From NCBI RefSeq assembly GCF_003473545.1, contig NZ_QUCM01000031.1, forward strand, positions 1 to 20,745: DNA of 20,745 bases, given 5' to 3'. This document shows, piece after piece, positions 8,387 to 16,434 of this stretch. The position numbers were made by a program, and so were the translations under genes. The DNA is from Clostridium sp. AM22-11AC (GTDB lineage Bacteria > Bacillota > Clostridia > Lachnospirales > Lachnospiraceae). The notes below the pieces were generated by a model. That model was not told the DNA's origin. It did no database searches and was given only the letters and a program-made list of their open reading frames with translations. How positions within the stretch are numbered: the stretch's first letter is position 1; each line of letters begins with the position of its first letter.

Positions 8387-8470
8387 TGCAGAAGAAGGGA
8401 GTCGAACCCTCAAGGTATTACTACCACACGGACCTGAACCGTGCGCGTCTGCCAATTCCGCCACTTCTGC
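8387..8470 (-). tRNA. tRNA-Leu(CAG)
   Basis: An 84-base class II tRNA on the - strand. The acceptor stem is GCAGAAG with CTTCTGC, followed by discriminator A. The D-arm is GTGGCGGAATTGGCAGACG. The anticodon arm CACGG-TTCAGGT-CCGTG places CAG at positions 34-36. A long variable arm typical of leucine tRNAs follows, then GAGGG-TTCGACT-CCCTT as the T-arm. The CCA end is not encoded. It reads CUG codons. Confidence 0.97.
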
Positions 8471-8477
8471 ATCTCTG

Positions 8478-8500
8478 CGTTGCTATTTTCTCAAGCAACG
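8478..8500 (-). other. Hairpin at the 5' end of the tRNA-Leu precursor
   Basis: CGTTGCT (- strand from 8500) pairs perfectly with AGCAACG (ending 8478) across a 9-base loop. From the promoter position the transcript should start at about 8500, so the primary transcript opens directly with this hairpin, 7 bases before the mature tRNA. It could guide RNase P or protect the 5' end. Confidence 0.5.
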
Positions 8501-8506
8501 TAGATG

Positions 8507-8535
8507 ATTATATCGTAAAACATATTGTTTGTCAA
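8507..8535 (-). promoter_or_regulatory. Perfect consensus sigma-A promoter of tRNA-Leu
   Basis: On the - strand TTGACA (8535-8530), exactly 17 bases, TATAAT (8512-8507). Both hexamers match the consensus at every position, as suits a heavily expressed stable RNA gene. Confidence 0.93.
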
Positions 8536-8599
8536 CAGTAATTTTGAATTTTTTGAAAAGTGGAAGGTTTTGTAAAAAATATAAAATTTAAACCACCTG

Positions 8600-8611
8600 C
8601 TGACCGGTCAG
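8600..8611. repeat. 12-base palindrome downstream of galT
   Basis: CTGACCGGTCAG is a perfect 12-base palindrome 14 bases past the galT stop. With its flanks it can form only a weak hairpin on the - strand, but T-rich sequence follows, so it may be part of a poor terminator for the lac/gal operon. A protein-binding site is the other possibility. Confidence 0.3.
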
Positions 8612-8624
8612 TTCGTATCGGCTT

Positions 8625-10112
8625 TTACAAAGTTTCGATAAACCGTCCGAAATCAATTCTTCCCTTTTTTGTATTCTTATATACACCGGCGCATTCCAAA
8701 ACCTGGACAAACACTTTTCCAATTTCTTTCTGCAGAATGGCATGGATGTTATCCTCTGTTATTTCATAGGATCCAAGCCAGGAATCCACCCAGTCTGCAT
8801 GCTTTTCGATCTGCGGATTGCTGCGGACATCCTGCTTTTCAAGGATATATTGTTCCAAAAGCGCCATTTCCTTTTTCAGCCGCGCCGGCAAAACAGCCAG
8901 TCCCATTACTTCGATCAGGCCGATGTTTTCCTTCTTTATATGGTGAAGGTCTGCAGACGGATGATATACACCCCACGGGCACTCATCCGTTGTAACATTG
9001 TTTCGAAGTACCAGATCCAGTTCATACAGATTTCCATGCATTCTTGCGATCGGAGTAATCGTATTGTGCGGTGTTCCGTCTGTTTCACTAAAAATGAAAG
9101 CTTCCTTATCGGTATATCTGCGCCATGCAGTAAGGATATGATCTGCTGCCAGAGTAATCCTTTCTGTATCGGTTCCTCTTAATCGGATAACAGACATGGG
9201 CCATCTCACGATACCGGCTGTCAGATCCTCATAGCCCGGAATGACAAATTCACTCTCATAAGGTGCCTTGGCCATTGCAAAGACATAGCCGCCACCCTGA
9301 AAATGATCATGGCTTAAAATGGAACCGCCGACAATCGGAAGGTCCGCGTTGGAGCCGGCCGTATAGTGCGGAAACAACTTTACAAATTCCAATAGTTTTC
9401 TAAATACAGCCTGGTCAATCTTCATTGGCCGGTGCGCTTCATTGAAAATGATGCAGTGTTCATTGTAGTAAACATACGGAGAATACTGTAGGAAATACTG
9501 TTCTGCGCCCAGTTTGATCGGGATCACCCGGTGGTTCTGCCTTGCCGGATGAGAAAGATTTCCTGCAAACCCTTCGTTCTCTTTGCATAAGAGGCAGCTT
9601 GGATATCCGGTACTTTTTACTGCGCCGGCCCGGGCAATGTCTCTCGGATCTTTTTCCGGCTTAGACAGGTTAATGGTAATATCTATCGGACCATACTCGG
9701 TATCCGTTACCCATTTTTCATCTTTTGCGATGCGGTCTGTACGGATATAATTTGTATCCTGGCTCAATTTATAGAAATAATCTGTGGCCTTTTTTCTGTC
9801 TTCCTGGTAAAGGCTTTGAAACCTGGATCTGACAACAGACGGCAGCGGAGTTAACAGCCCCATGATCCTGGTATCAAATAGATCTTTCCAAGCGATGGTA
9901 TCTTCTTCCAGAATTCCCTTCTGATGAGCATAAGAGACCATATCTTCCAGAATTTCAGCTAATGGCCGGCTTTTCAGGATTTCTTCTTCATGAAACTCCG
10001 AAAGACGAAAGAGGTCTAATAACTGATTTGTCACAAAAATCTGATCATCCTCCGATACCAGACCACATTTTAAGCCATAAGCCACAAGTTCATTGATCTG
10101 TGTATTGATCAT
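8625..10112 (-). CDS. galT: UDP-glucose--hexose-1-phosphate uridylyltransferase (Firmicutes type)
   Basis: GalT exchanges UMP between UDP-glucose and galactose-1-phosphate, the middle Leloir step, in the cytoplasm. The 495-residue length is that of the long Firmicutes class rather than the roughly 350-residue enterobacterial class. The active-site block GGSILSHDHFQGG (262-274) contains the S-H-D-H-F-Q arrangement of this class. A SCLLCKENEGF segment (172-182) and PHNTITPIAR near residue 350 are also family features. AAGGGGGAAG precedes the ATG. It follows the galE remnant by 15 bases and is the last gene of the lactose/galactose operon. The frame is intact. No galK is present in the window. 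Confidence 0.96.
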   Translation of the reverse strand: MINTQINELVAYGLKCGLVSEDDQIFVTNQLLDLFRLSEFHEEEILKSRPLAEILEDMVSYAHQKGILEEDTIAWKDLFDTRIMGLLTPLPSVVRSRFQSLYQEDRKKATDYFYKLSQDTNYIRTDRIAKDEKWVTDTEYGPIDITINLSKPEKDPRDIARAGAVKSTGYPSCLLCKENEGFAGNLSHPARQNHRVIPIKLGAEQYFLQYSPYVYYNEHCIIFNEAHRPMKIDQAVFRKLLEFVKLFPHYTAGSNADLPIVGGSILSHDHFQGGGYVFAMAKAPYESEFVIPGYEDLTAGIVRWPMSVIRLRGTDTERITLAADHILTAWRRYTDKEAFIFSETDGTPHNTITPIARMHGNLYELDLVLRNNVTTDECPWGVYHPSADLHHIKKENIGLIEVMGLAVLPARLKKEMALLEQYILEKQDVRSNPQIEKHADWVDSWLGSYEITEDNIHAILQKEIGKVFVQVLECAGVYKNTKKGRIDFGRFIETL

Positions 10113-10127
10113 AGCAATCTTCCCCCT

Positions 10128-11021
10128 TTAATCAGCTTTGTACCCATGTGGATGGGCCTGATGCCATTTCCAGGCTGTTTCAATGATTACTCTCAGATCT
10201 GCATACTGCGGTTTCCATCCCAGGATACCTTTTGCTCTTCCACTGGAAGCAATCAGAGTTGATGGATCTCCTGCTCTTCGTGCTTCTTCCTTTGCAGGGA
10301 TCGGATGTCCGGTTACTTCTCTGGCAGTTTCCACAACCTCTTTCACAGTAAAGCCGACTCCGTTTCCAAGGTTAAAGATATCGCTCTTTCCGCCGTTTCG
10401 CAGATAGTTCATAGCCAGAATATGTGCCTGAGCGAGGTCATTGACATGGATATAATCCCTTACGCAGGTGCCATCTTTTGTATCATAATCCGTACCGAAA
10501 ATGGAAATATACTCTCTCTGGTGGTTCGGTACCTGAAGAATCAGCGGGATCAGATGTGTTTCAGGATTATGAGCCTCACCAATTTTTCCATTCGGATGCG
10601 CGCCACAGGCATTAAAGTAGCGCAGGGAAACATATCTTAAATTGTGTGCGATGGAGGTCCAGTGGAACATTTTTTCCATGGACAGCTTCGTTTCGCCATA
10701 GCAGTTGGTCGGAACAGTCGGATCGGTTTCCAGGATCGGAATGCTCTCAGGCTCTCCATACGTTGCCGCTGTGGACGAAAAGACGATCTTGTCAATTCCA
10801 TGAACCACCATGCTCTCCAAAAGCACCTCGGTACCGCATAAATTATTACTGTAATACTTAAGCGGGTCCTTCATGCTTTCCCCAACCTGGGAACTTGCTG
10901 CAAAGTGAATGACACCGTCGATATCTTCTTTTTCAAATACAGAATCCATAAAAGCTCTGTCCCGGATATCGCCCTGGTAAAATTTAGCTTCTGGATGAAC
11001 AGCTTTCCTAAATCCAGATTG
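10128..11021 (-). pseudogene. galE: UDP-glucose 4-epimerase, N-terminally truncated
   Basis: The galE reading frame is open from 11021 (beginning QSGFRKAVHP, the segment that in intact GalE follows VVVDNL) to the stop at 10128. The first 34 or so residues, holding the Gly-x-x-Gly-x-x-Gly NAD-binding loop, are missing. The catalytic region is intact: SSTAATYGEP and YGETK, with the YxxxK pair. The first in-frame ATG (10949) has no Shine-Dalgarno and gives only 273 residues, against a usual 330-340. Upstream it is fused to a truncated acetyltransferase gene. The product, if made, could not bind NAD normally, so I treat it as broken. A misassembly at the junction is the main alternative. Confidence 0.82.
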
Positions 11022-11310
11022 TCAGATTAAAATTTGCATAGAAATAATCACCTAAATATACATGCTTCCCGTAAGACATATGGAGCCCATCTTCGATATA
11101 CACATGATTCCCACAAGAACCAAGCAGTTCCTTTAAAATTTTTAGCTGCCGATCCTGATCTCCCGGTCTGCAGTGATTATAATCAAACATCAATTCTTTG
11201 CAGTCTTTCCGCTCATTTTTCAGGCGTTCTTCTATCTCCTGATTGACCGGATCTACATGCCCGGATTCATAAAACAGCATGCCTGCTTTTATACGTTCTT
11301 CCAGATTCAT
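11008..11310 (-). pseudogene. Sugar O-acetyltransferase (maltose/galactoside acetyltransferase), 3'-truncated
   Basis: This codes for about 100 residues of the Maa/LacA type, which acetylates sugars with acetyl-CoA. The N-terminal domain (RIKAGMLFYESGHVD... LKNERKDCKELMFDYN) and the first left-handed beta-helix turns (IEDGLHMSYGKHVYLG, YANFNLTI) are present. Intact enzymes have about 185-205 residues. The frame leaves family sequence after NLTI and stops two codons later inside galE DNA. Start ATG 11310 has GGGGAA upstream, so the 5' end and its signals are intact. It follows lacM by 76 bases; a LacA-type gene beside lacZ-type genes is a familiar arrangement. Confidence 0.82.
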
Positions 11311-11386
11311 TTTTCATTCCCCATACAATACACAGATATTTCCATTTCGTTTCACACGATGGTTATTTTTCCGGTTGCACGGAGGC

Positions 11387-12340
11387 TTAGCAGATGGCAA
11401 AGGAATAGGAAATAACATTTTCTGCATTGATGCGGTATGGCTCTTCCACGTCACTTCCCCAGCTGTCAATTCCACCAACACCTCTTACTGCGCCACAAAC
11501 GCACAGAACAGTCCTTCTTGCCGGCGGCAGTTCTTCATAGTGTGTTGCGTTTTCAATCTCTTCTGCTGTATATGGAAGGCAGGAAAAAGCAAACGGCTCG
11601 TCTGTTTTTTCAATTTTTAAGATCTGCAAAGAATAATCCCTTCTGCTGTTATCAAGACTCGTATATCTCGTAACCTCCAGCCAGTCCGTATCCATATGCA
11701 TTCCACAATCCTGCGGAACAAGGTATGGGGTAAGGCTTAAATCACTCACCTGATATACCCCTTTTACAGCGCCTGCTTTCCGGTCCGGATAGGTTTCTCC
11801 GGATAAGCCCTCATACATGTAGCTGTCTGCAAGTGTCGGCATAATGAATCTCATGCCAAACACAGGAAGCTCCGGGAGACCCTTTACTCCGTGGTATTCT
11901 ACATCCACCCTGATTTTTCCGTTTCCGGTCACAGTATAGCTTACCAGAACTGTCGCGGAAGGATTGCTGATGGTCTTATAGGTGAATTTTACAATGATCT
12001 CATCTGCAGATACGTCGCCCTCATAGATATTATTGTCCGGAGCATACTGCTTCTGCATTTCACCGTCCATGATGACTTCGACATTCTGACAGTCGATAAA
12101 CGTATCTGCTGCCATCCAGCTGCCGCTTTTAATATGGAATTTGCTTCCCCGGTCGTTATCTGTCAGTGCTCTCCAGAAGGTCGGCTTAGGGCAACGGTAC
12201 AGCCATTCATAGCCGTTTTTTACAATAGACTCCAGACCGCCCTGAGCATAAGAGAACGTATAGTCGAACCCTTTTCCGTGTACACCGAGCACATAGTCAC
12301 CATAAACCACTCTCAATTTCCCATTATCTGTATAAACCAT
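11387..12340 (-). CDS. lacM: Beta-galactosidase small subunit
   Basis: A 317-residue protein matching the C-terminal beta-sandwich domain of GH2 LacZ (VYGDYVLGVHGKGFDYTFSY at the start; PTFWRALTDNDRGSKF and the later GMRFIMP and YGLS-type stretches). Alone it lacks the catalytic residues and must pair with LacL. In Leuconostoc and lactobacilli the enzyme is encoded as LacL (about 626 residues) and LacM (about 318) by overlapping genes. Lengths and gene order agree here, and the overlap is 17 bases. Its own Shine-Dalgarno, AAGTGAGG, lies within the last lacL codons 7-8 bases before the ATG, so this is a designed two-gene arrangement and not a frameshifted lacZ. Confidence 0.93.
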   Translation of the reverse strand: MVYTDNGKLRVVYGDYVLGVHGKGFDYTFSYAQGGLESIVKNGYEWLYRCPKPTFWRALTDNDRGSKFHIKSGSWMAADTFIDCQNVEVIMDGEMQKQYAPDNNIYEGDVSADEIIVKFTYKTISNPSATVLVSYTVTGNGKIRVDVEYHGVKGLPELPVFGMRFIMPTLADSYMYEGLSGETYPDRKAGAVKGVYQVSDLSLTPYLVPQDCGMHMDTDWLEVTRYTSLDNSRRDYSLQILKIEKTDEPFAFSCLPYTAEEIENATHYEELPPARRTVLCVCGAVRGVGGIDSWGSDVEEPYRINAENVISYSFAIC

Positions 12341-14225
12341 AATAATACCTCACTTCCTGCATAGCCGGCTTCTCCACACGGTTTGCAAATACAATTCCAT
12401 CTCCTGAAAATTCATAATCGGAAGGTCTGTCATCAAAGTCTCCACCATAGCGGAGCACTTCTTTCCCCGTAACTTCATCCTTTACATAAAGTGCTTGATC
12501 AATAAAGTCCCAGATAAATCCACCATGGTACATGTCATATTTATCAATCAGGTGCATGTAGGTGCCAAGTCCACCCATGGAGTTTCCCATGTCATGCATG
12601 AACTCACATAAGAGGTAAGGCTTCTTCGGATCATTGTCCAAATATTCTTCGATCTCATACGGCTTTGCATACATACGGCTTTCCACATCGGAAATTGTGT
12701 CTTCATAAGCTCTGTTATAGAAGGAGCTTTCATAATGGATCAGGCGGCCGTCTTGTTTCTCTTTATAATAGGTGTTCATGGCCTCGATATCATCCCCAGC
12801 ATAGGACTCATTTCCCAGGGACCAGAATAAAATGGCGGTATGGTTTTTAAACGTTTCAAAGTTGCTTCTGGCTCTGTCTACCACAGCCTCTTTCCACTGC
12901 GGGATTGATCCCGGCACGTTGCAGGAAGGTTCGATCGCACCAAGCTTCTGGAAGGTTCCGTGGCTTTCTAAGTTGTTTTCAGCCATCATATAGATTCCTG
13001 CTGCGTCGCACATATAATACCACGGGATCTGATCCGGATAATGGCAGGTGCGCACGGCATTGATATTATTTCTTAAGATGCATTCAATATCGGACTTCAT
13101 TTCGTTTATACTGATGCAGCGGCCTGTTTTAGGGCTCCACTCGTGACGGTTCACACCGGTCAGGACCAGGCGTTTCCCATTTAAATGGATCACCTTGTCG
13201 ATCACATCGATCCGTCTAAAGCCGATGTCATACGGTACTACTTCAGCCAGATTTCCGCTTTCATCCGTCAGCTCCACATATGCATGGTACAGATACGGGT
13301 GATGGTTGTCCCAGGCTTTTACCTGCGCATCATCTGTCTGAATTTCTTCAGTGTAGATTCCGTTTTTCTCCTGCAGGGCAGCAGATTTTTCCAGCACAAC
13401 ACTGCCTTCCTGATTCTTTAACACAAACCGGGCATTGATCTTCCGGTTCTCTGGTGCGGATACTTTCAGATTTACGGATAATTTGCCGCTCGCATTATCC
13501 TTATACAATTCCGGGCGGAACCACACATCCTCCAGATGGATCTTAGGAACCGCACGCAGGGTAACGTTTCTGAAAATTCCAAAAAAGCGGAAGAAATCCT
13601 GATCTTCCAGAAATGCTGCCGTACTCATCTTATGCACCTGTACCGCCAGTACATTGCCCTTTTCCCGGATGAATGGTGTCAGATCAAACTCGGAAGGAGT
13701 AAAGCTGTCCTCTGCATATCCTACGAACTGACCGTTCAGCCACAGATACATTGCCTCTTCCACGCCTTCAAAGCAGATACGGACTCTCTTGGCACACAGC
13801 TCCGGATCCAGATCAAAGCGTTTGATATAGGAACCTACCGGATTATACTCAGCTTCGCTGAACATTCCGGCTCCGTCTCCGGTGCTCTCCATACTGTAGG
13901 CGCCTCTGCGGTATTCTTTTCCCTCCCATGGGTACATGGTATTGATGTAGCGGATCTTATCATATCCAGCCAGTTCAATATGGCCCGGCACCATAATCTT
14001 ATCAAAGTTTTTCGCATCAAAATCCTCTTCATAGAAGTTTTCCGGTCTGCTCTTAACATTCTTGCTGAAAGTAAATTCCCACTGTCCATTTAAAGACTGG
14101 ATCAGTGCATTTTCCTTCTTTTCCAGTGCTTCATAGCTTTCATAATAAGTATGATCGCTGTGCGCTTCCAGCTGATTTACCCGGAATACTTCCGGATTAT
14201 CCAACCATTTCATATCTGCATTCAT
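12324..14225 (-). CDS. lacL: Beta-galactosidase large (catalytic) subunit
   Basis: A 633-residue glycoside hydrolase family 2 subunit that hydrolyses lactose to glucose and galactose in the cytoplasm with LacM. The order is an N-terminal sugar-binding domain (to about 225), an immunoglobulin-like domain (about 225-335), then the TIM barrel. The acid/base is E473 in WSLGNESYAG and the nucleophile is E541 in LLCEFMHDMGNS. E416 and H422 in AENNLESHG are likely metal ligands by comparison with LacZ. The start has AAAGGAGAAG upstream. It follows the symporter gene after a 58-base gap that contains a hairpin, and overlaps lacM by 17 bases. Confidence 0.96.
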   Translation of the reverse strand: MNADMKWLDNPEVFRVNQLEAHSDHTYYESYEALEKKENALIQSLNGQWEFTFSKNVKSRPENFYEEDFDAKNFDKIMVPGHIELAGYDKIRYINTMYPWEGKEYRRGAYSMESTGDGAGMFSEAEYNPVGSYIKRFDLDPELCAKRVRICFEGVEEAMYLWLNGQFVGYAEDSFTPSEFDLTPFIREKGNVLAVQVHKMSTAAFLEDQDFFRFFGIFRNVTLRAVPKIHLEDVWFRPELYKDNASGKLSVNLKVSAPENRKINARFVLKNQEGSVVLEKSAALQEKNGIYTEEIQTDDAQVKAWDNHHPYLYHAYVELTDESGNLAEVVPYDIGFRRIDVIDKVIHLNGKRLVLTGVNRHEWSPKTGRCISINEMKSDIECILRNNINAVRTCHYPDQIPWYYMCDAAGIYMMAENNLESHGTFQKLGAIEPSCNVPGSIPQWKEAVVDRARSNFETFKNHTAILFWSLGNESYAGDDIEAMNTYYKEKQDGRLIHYESSFYNRAYEDTISDVESRMYAKPYEIEEYLDNDPKKPYLLCEFMHDMGNSMGGLGTYMHLIDKYDMYHGGFIWDFIDQALYVKDEVTGKEVLRYGGDFDDRPSDYEFSGDGIVFANRVEKPAMQEVRYYYGLYR

Positions 14226-14251
14226 GTTCTATCTTCTCCTTTTCTAAAATA

Positions 14252-14277
14252 AGCCCCTAAAGAAAACTTTAGAGGCT
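14252..14277 (-). promoter_or_regulatory. Intercistronic hairpin between symporter gene and lacL
   Basis: Arms at 14252-14262 and 14267-14277 pair at 10 of 11 positions around AAAA (+ strand view). On the transcribed - strand it is followed by TATTTTAG, a poor T-run. It looks like a leaky terminator or an mRNA-stabilising hairpin that could set different levels for the transporter and the enzyme. Confidence 0.5.
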
Positions 14278-14283
14278 ATTGAT

Positions 14284-15654
14284 TTATAATTCCTGCATAT
14301 TTTCAATTAATTCGCGGTTTGCACCCTCCACATTCAAGAAAGAAAGGATAACCGTAATGATGATATCAAAGATAAATGGCAGCCAGAGGTACATAAAATA
14401 CATCATTTTGATACAGCTGGCCGGCTGAACCGCGTTGTCCATATTGATGTATCCACTGATGTCAAGCAGCCATCCGGAAAGAGCAATACCAATACCGCCG
14501 CCAAGTTTTACACCCATGGAAGTGCATGAGAACATGGAACCATCAATACGTTTTCCGCTCTTTAAATAGGTATACTCGGAACACTGTGCAATAACAGCAC
14601 TCATATCTCCCTGCCACGGACCTTCACCTAAGGAGGTCATTGCGATAAATAACAACATCAACGGGATACTTCCCATATAACCTGCAAACGCTACCAACAG
14701 ACGGGAGAAGCTTGCAAATACATAGCTGTATTTGTTCAGCTTGTACATTCCATTTGCCTTTGCTACCAGCATTGGTGTGATCGCCAGAGCAATGATCAGA
14801 GGGATATTGTTAGCCCAGGAGAACACACCAAATAAATTCTTATTTAAAAGAACATAGGTCATAAAGAAAATTCCCACATTAACCATTGCTGCACGAAGCT
14901 GCTGCAGAATGTAGATCACACAAATCATGGAAAAATACTTGTTCTCAAACAGCAGCTTTACAGTCTGCTTGAAAGAAAGCTTATCATCCTCAATCCCCAT
15001 AGAACCATTAGATTTCAATTCTTCTTCCGGAAGTTCTTTTACGGAAAATACAGCAAGCGTATTGGTGATGATACCGATCACACAGTAAATGAGCGCAATG
15101 ATTCTCCATGCTGCTGCACCGTTACCAAGAAGCTCAACTGCTCCTACAGTAATAGACTGAATTACAAGGTTTGTACCAAAGGAAAACATGAAACGGAAAG
15201 AACCCATCTGCACTCGTTCTTTACTGTTCTTTGTTACCAGAGAAGTCAGTGCTGCATATGCGATGTTATTTGCCGTATAGAATACTGCGTTTAACAGGGT
15301 ATAGCAAATAAAGAACCAGGCATACTGCGCGGTTTTACCCATATTAGTAGGGATCGCAAAAACTCCGTAGAGCGTGATAGCACAGCCAAAGAAACCATAA
15401 AACATCCAAGGTCTTGCCTTACCCATTTTGCTCTTTGTCCGGTCGATCATGGTTCCAAAAAAAATATCCGTTATACCATCAAATAATTTGGATACTGCAA
15501 TTAATGTGCCAACGATTCCTGAATTTAAGCCAATTGTATTTGTCAGGTAAATCATGACAAAAGATGACAGGAACGCATAAACTAAGTTTCCTGCAATATC
15601 ACCGCTTCCGTACCCCACTTTGTTATGCCATTTCAGGTATGTCTTCTCTTCCAT
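14284..15654 (-). CDS. GPH family glycoside/galactoside:cation symporter
   Basis: A 456-residue, 12-helix transporter of the glycoside-pentoside-hexuronide:cation symporter family (MelB/LacS/XylP type). Signs are the N-terminal KVGYGSGDIAGNL, the helix-2 acidic pair in KLFDGITDIFFG (D59, D63) and the loop DRTKSKMGKARPW (71-83). It ends after helix 12 and lacks the IIA-like domain that LacS of streptococci and lactobacilli carries, so it is not regulated in that way. As first gene of the operon with lacL and lacM, lactose or another galactoside is the likely substrate (inference from context). AGAGGA precedes the ATG. Confidence 0.9.
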   Translation of the reverse strand: MEEKTYLKWHNKVGYGSGDIAGNLVYAFLSSFVMIYLTNTIGLNSGIVGTLIAVSKLFDGITDIFFGTMIDRTKSKMGKARPWMFYGFFGCAITLYGVFAIPTNMGKTAQYAWFFICYTLLNAVFYTANNIAYAALTSLVTKNSKERVQMGSFRFMFSFGTNLVIQSITVGAVELLGNGAAAWRIIALIYCVIGIITNTLAVFSVKELPEEELKSNGSMGIEDDKLSFKQTVKLLFENKYFSMICVIYILQQLRAAMVNVGIFFMTYVLLNKNLFGVFSWANNIPLIIALAITPMLVAKANGMYKLNKYSYVFASFSRLLVAFAGYMGSIPLMLLFIAMTSLGEGPWQGDMSAVIAQCSEYTYLKSGKRIDGSMFSCTSMGVKLGGGIGIALSGWLLDISGYINMDNAVQPASCIKMMYFMYLWLPFIFDIIITVILSFLNVEGANRELIENMQEL

Positions 15655-15705
15655 TTTAATCCTCTTTTCATATAATAGTCTTTGTCATCCTGCCTTTTCA
15701 ATACG

Positions 15706-15722
15706 TTGTAACTACTATACAA
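15706..15722 (-). promoter_or_regulatory. Possible operator and -10 region of the lac/gal operon
   Basis: TTGTA-N7-TACAA is an inverted repeat 52 bases upstream of the symporter start. On the - strand it contains TATAGT (15719-15714), a fair -10 element, with only a poor -35 (TGGAGT, 17 bases further up). A repressor bound here would cover the promoter. No catabolite-control (cre) consensus was seen nearby. Confidence 0.3.
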
Positions 15723-15780
15723 AAATGCGTGGGAAAACTCCATATCTTTTATGAGACAGAATATGCACAAAATGATAGGG

Positions 15781-15843
15781 GTTACATACTCCCACCACTT
15801 AGCCAACACTTGAAGTGTGAGCTAAGTGGTGGGAGTATGTAAC
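15781..15843. repeat. 63-base near-perfect palindrome
   Basis: Arms of 23 bp (15781-15803 and 15821-15843) are exact reverse complements. After a 2-base mismatch on each side the pairing resumes with ACACTT/AAGTGT around a single G (15812), so 29 of 31 positions pair. It begins abruptly inside the wall-binding repeat of the adjacent gene remnant, which reads into it and off family sequence. No T-run follows on either strand. It is best explained as a small mobile palindromic element or the end of an IS200/IS605-type element. On the - strand it directly follows TTAC, the insertion target of some such elements. Confidence 0.6.
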
Positions 15844-16399
15844 GTAATACCAATGGCCCATGTAAGATAACCACTCGCTGTGTACCATAATACCATTAGC
15901 CTTAAACCAGTACCAGTGATCGTCTTTCTGTACCCAGCGGTCTGCAGCAAGTTCCAATGTAAGTACATTTTGTGCATTCTCATCGCTCATGTACGGGGCA
16001 CCGTAATGGGCATTGCCAGATCACTGCTCTGGGTACGGTATGCCGTTTCACCGCTTCCGCCGGATAAAATACTACCTGGAACGCACACTGTCCATTTGTT
16101 CCTGCAAGTGCGCCGACGCTGCCCTTTACTGCTTCCGTATAGGAAACTTTTTCTATGGGCAGCGGGAACTCAGTGCCATATTGCTCCCAGATCTTCTGGC
16201 GGATCTCATTCCGGATCACATCTTCGGATACCGTGTCACTCTGTTTCATAGAAAATACAATGTTTGCAGCTTCCCTTACATTCATATCCGCAAGGTATTT
16301 ATTGTTCAGCTCAAAATTGCCGTCCTTTACCGATACATTCAGTTCCGCCTTCATATCTGGATTTACCATGGAAGATATCACTTCAAATTTCTTCAGAAA
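15799..16399 (-). pseudogene. Remnant of a cell-wall-binding surface protein
   Basis: This is the 3' part of a surface protein gene broken into three frames. The first frame (from 16399, with an in-frame TAA just above) gives a domain containing LNVSVKDGNFELNNKYLADM and EKVSYTEAVKGSVGALAGTN. Coherent sequence then switches frame near 16080 to SGGSGETAYRTQSSDLAMPI, ending in a stop. It switches again near 15990 to a choline-binding-type repeat, DRWVQKDDHWYWFKANGIMV... SYMGHWYYV. The last frame runs into the 63-base palindrome and stops at 15799. Such repeats anchor proteins to wall teichoic or lipoteichoic acid. Two frameshifts, no start and an interrupted end mark it as decayed. Confidence 0.68.
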
Positions 16400-16434
16400 T
16401 TAAGAGGATAGTGATTCACGTTGGTTTGCAACGG

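Noticed and set aside
8243..8464. Open frame on the - strand beginning MAELADAHGSGPCGSN
   Set aside because: It is a translation of tRNA-Leu and its terminator; the opening peptide is the usual false protein from leucine tRNA genes.
13536..14093. 185-codon frame antisense to lacL
   Set aside because: It lies wholly opposite a strongly supported catalytic gene and has no family features.
11387..14225. A single lacZ broken by a frameshift
   Set aside because: The two pieces match LacL and LacM in length, overlap by 17 bases, and the second has its own Shine-Dalgarno, as in known two-subunit enzymes.
15781..15843. The long palindrome as a Rho-independent terminator
   Set aside because: The stem is far longer than usual and neither side has a T-run.
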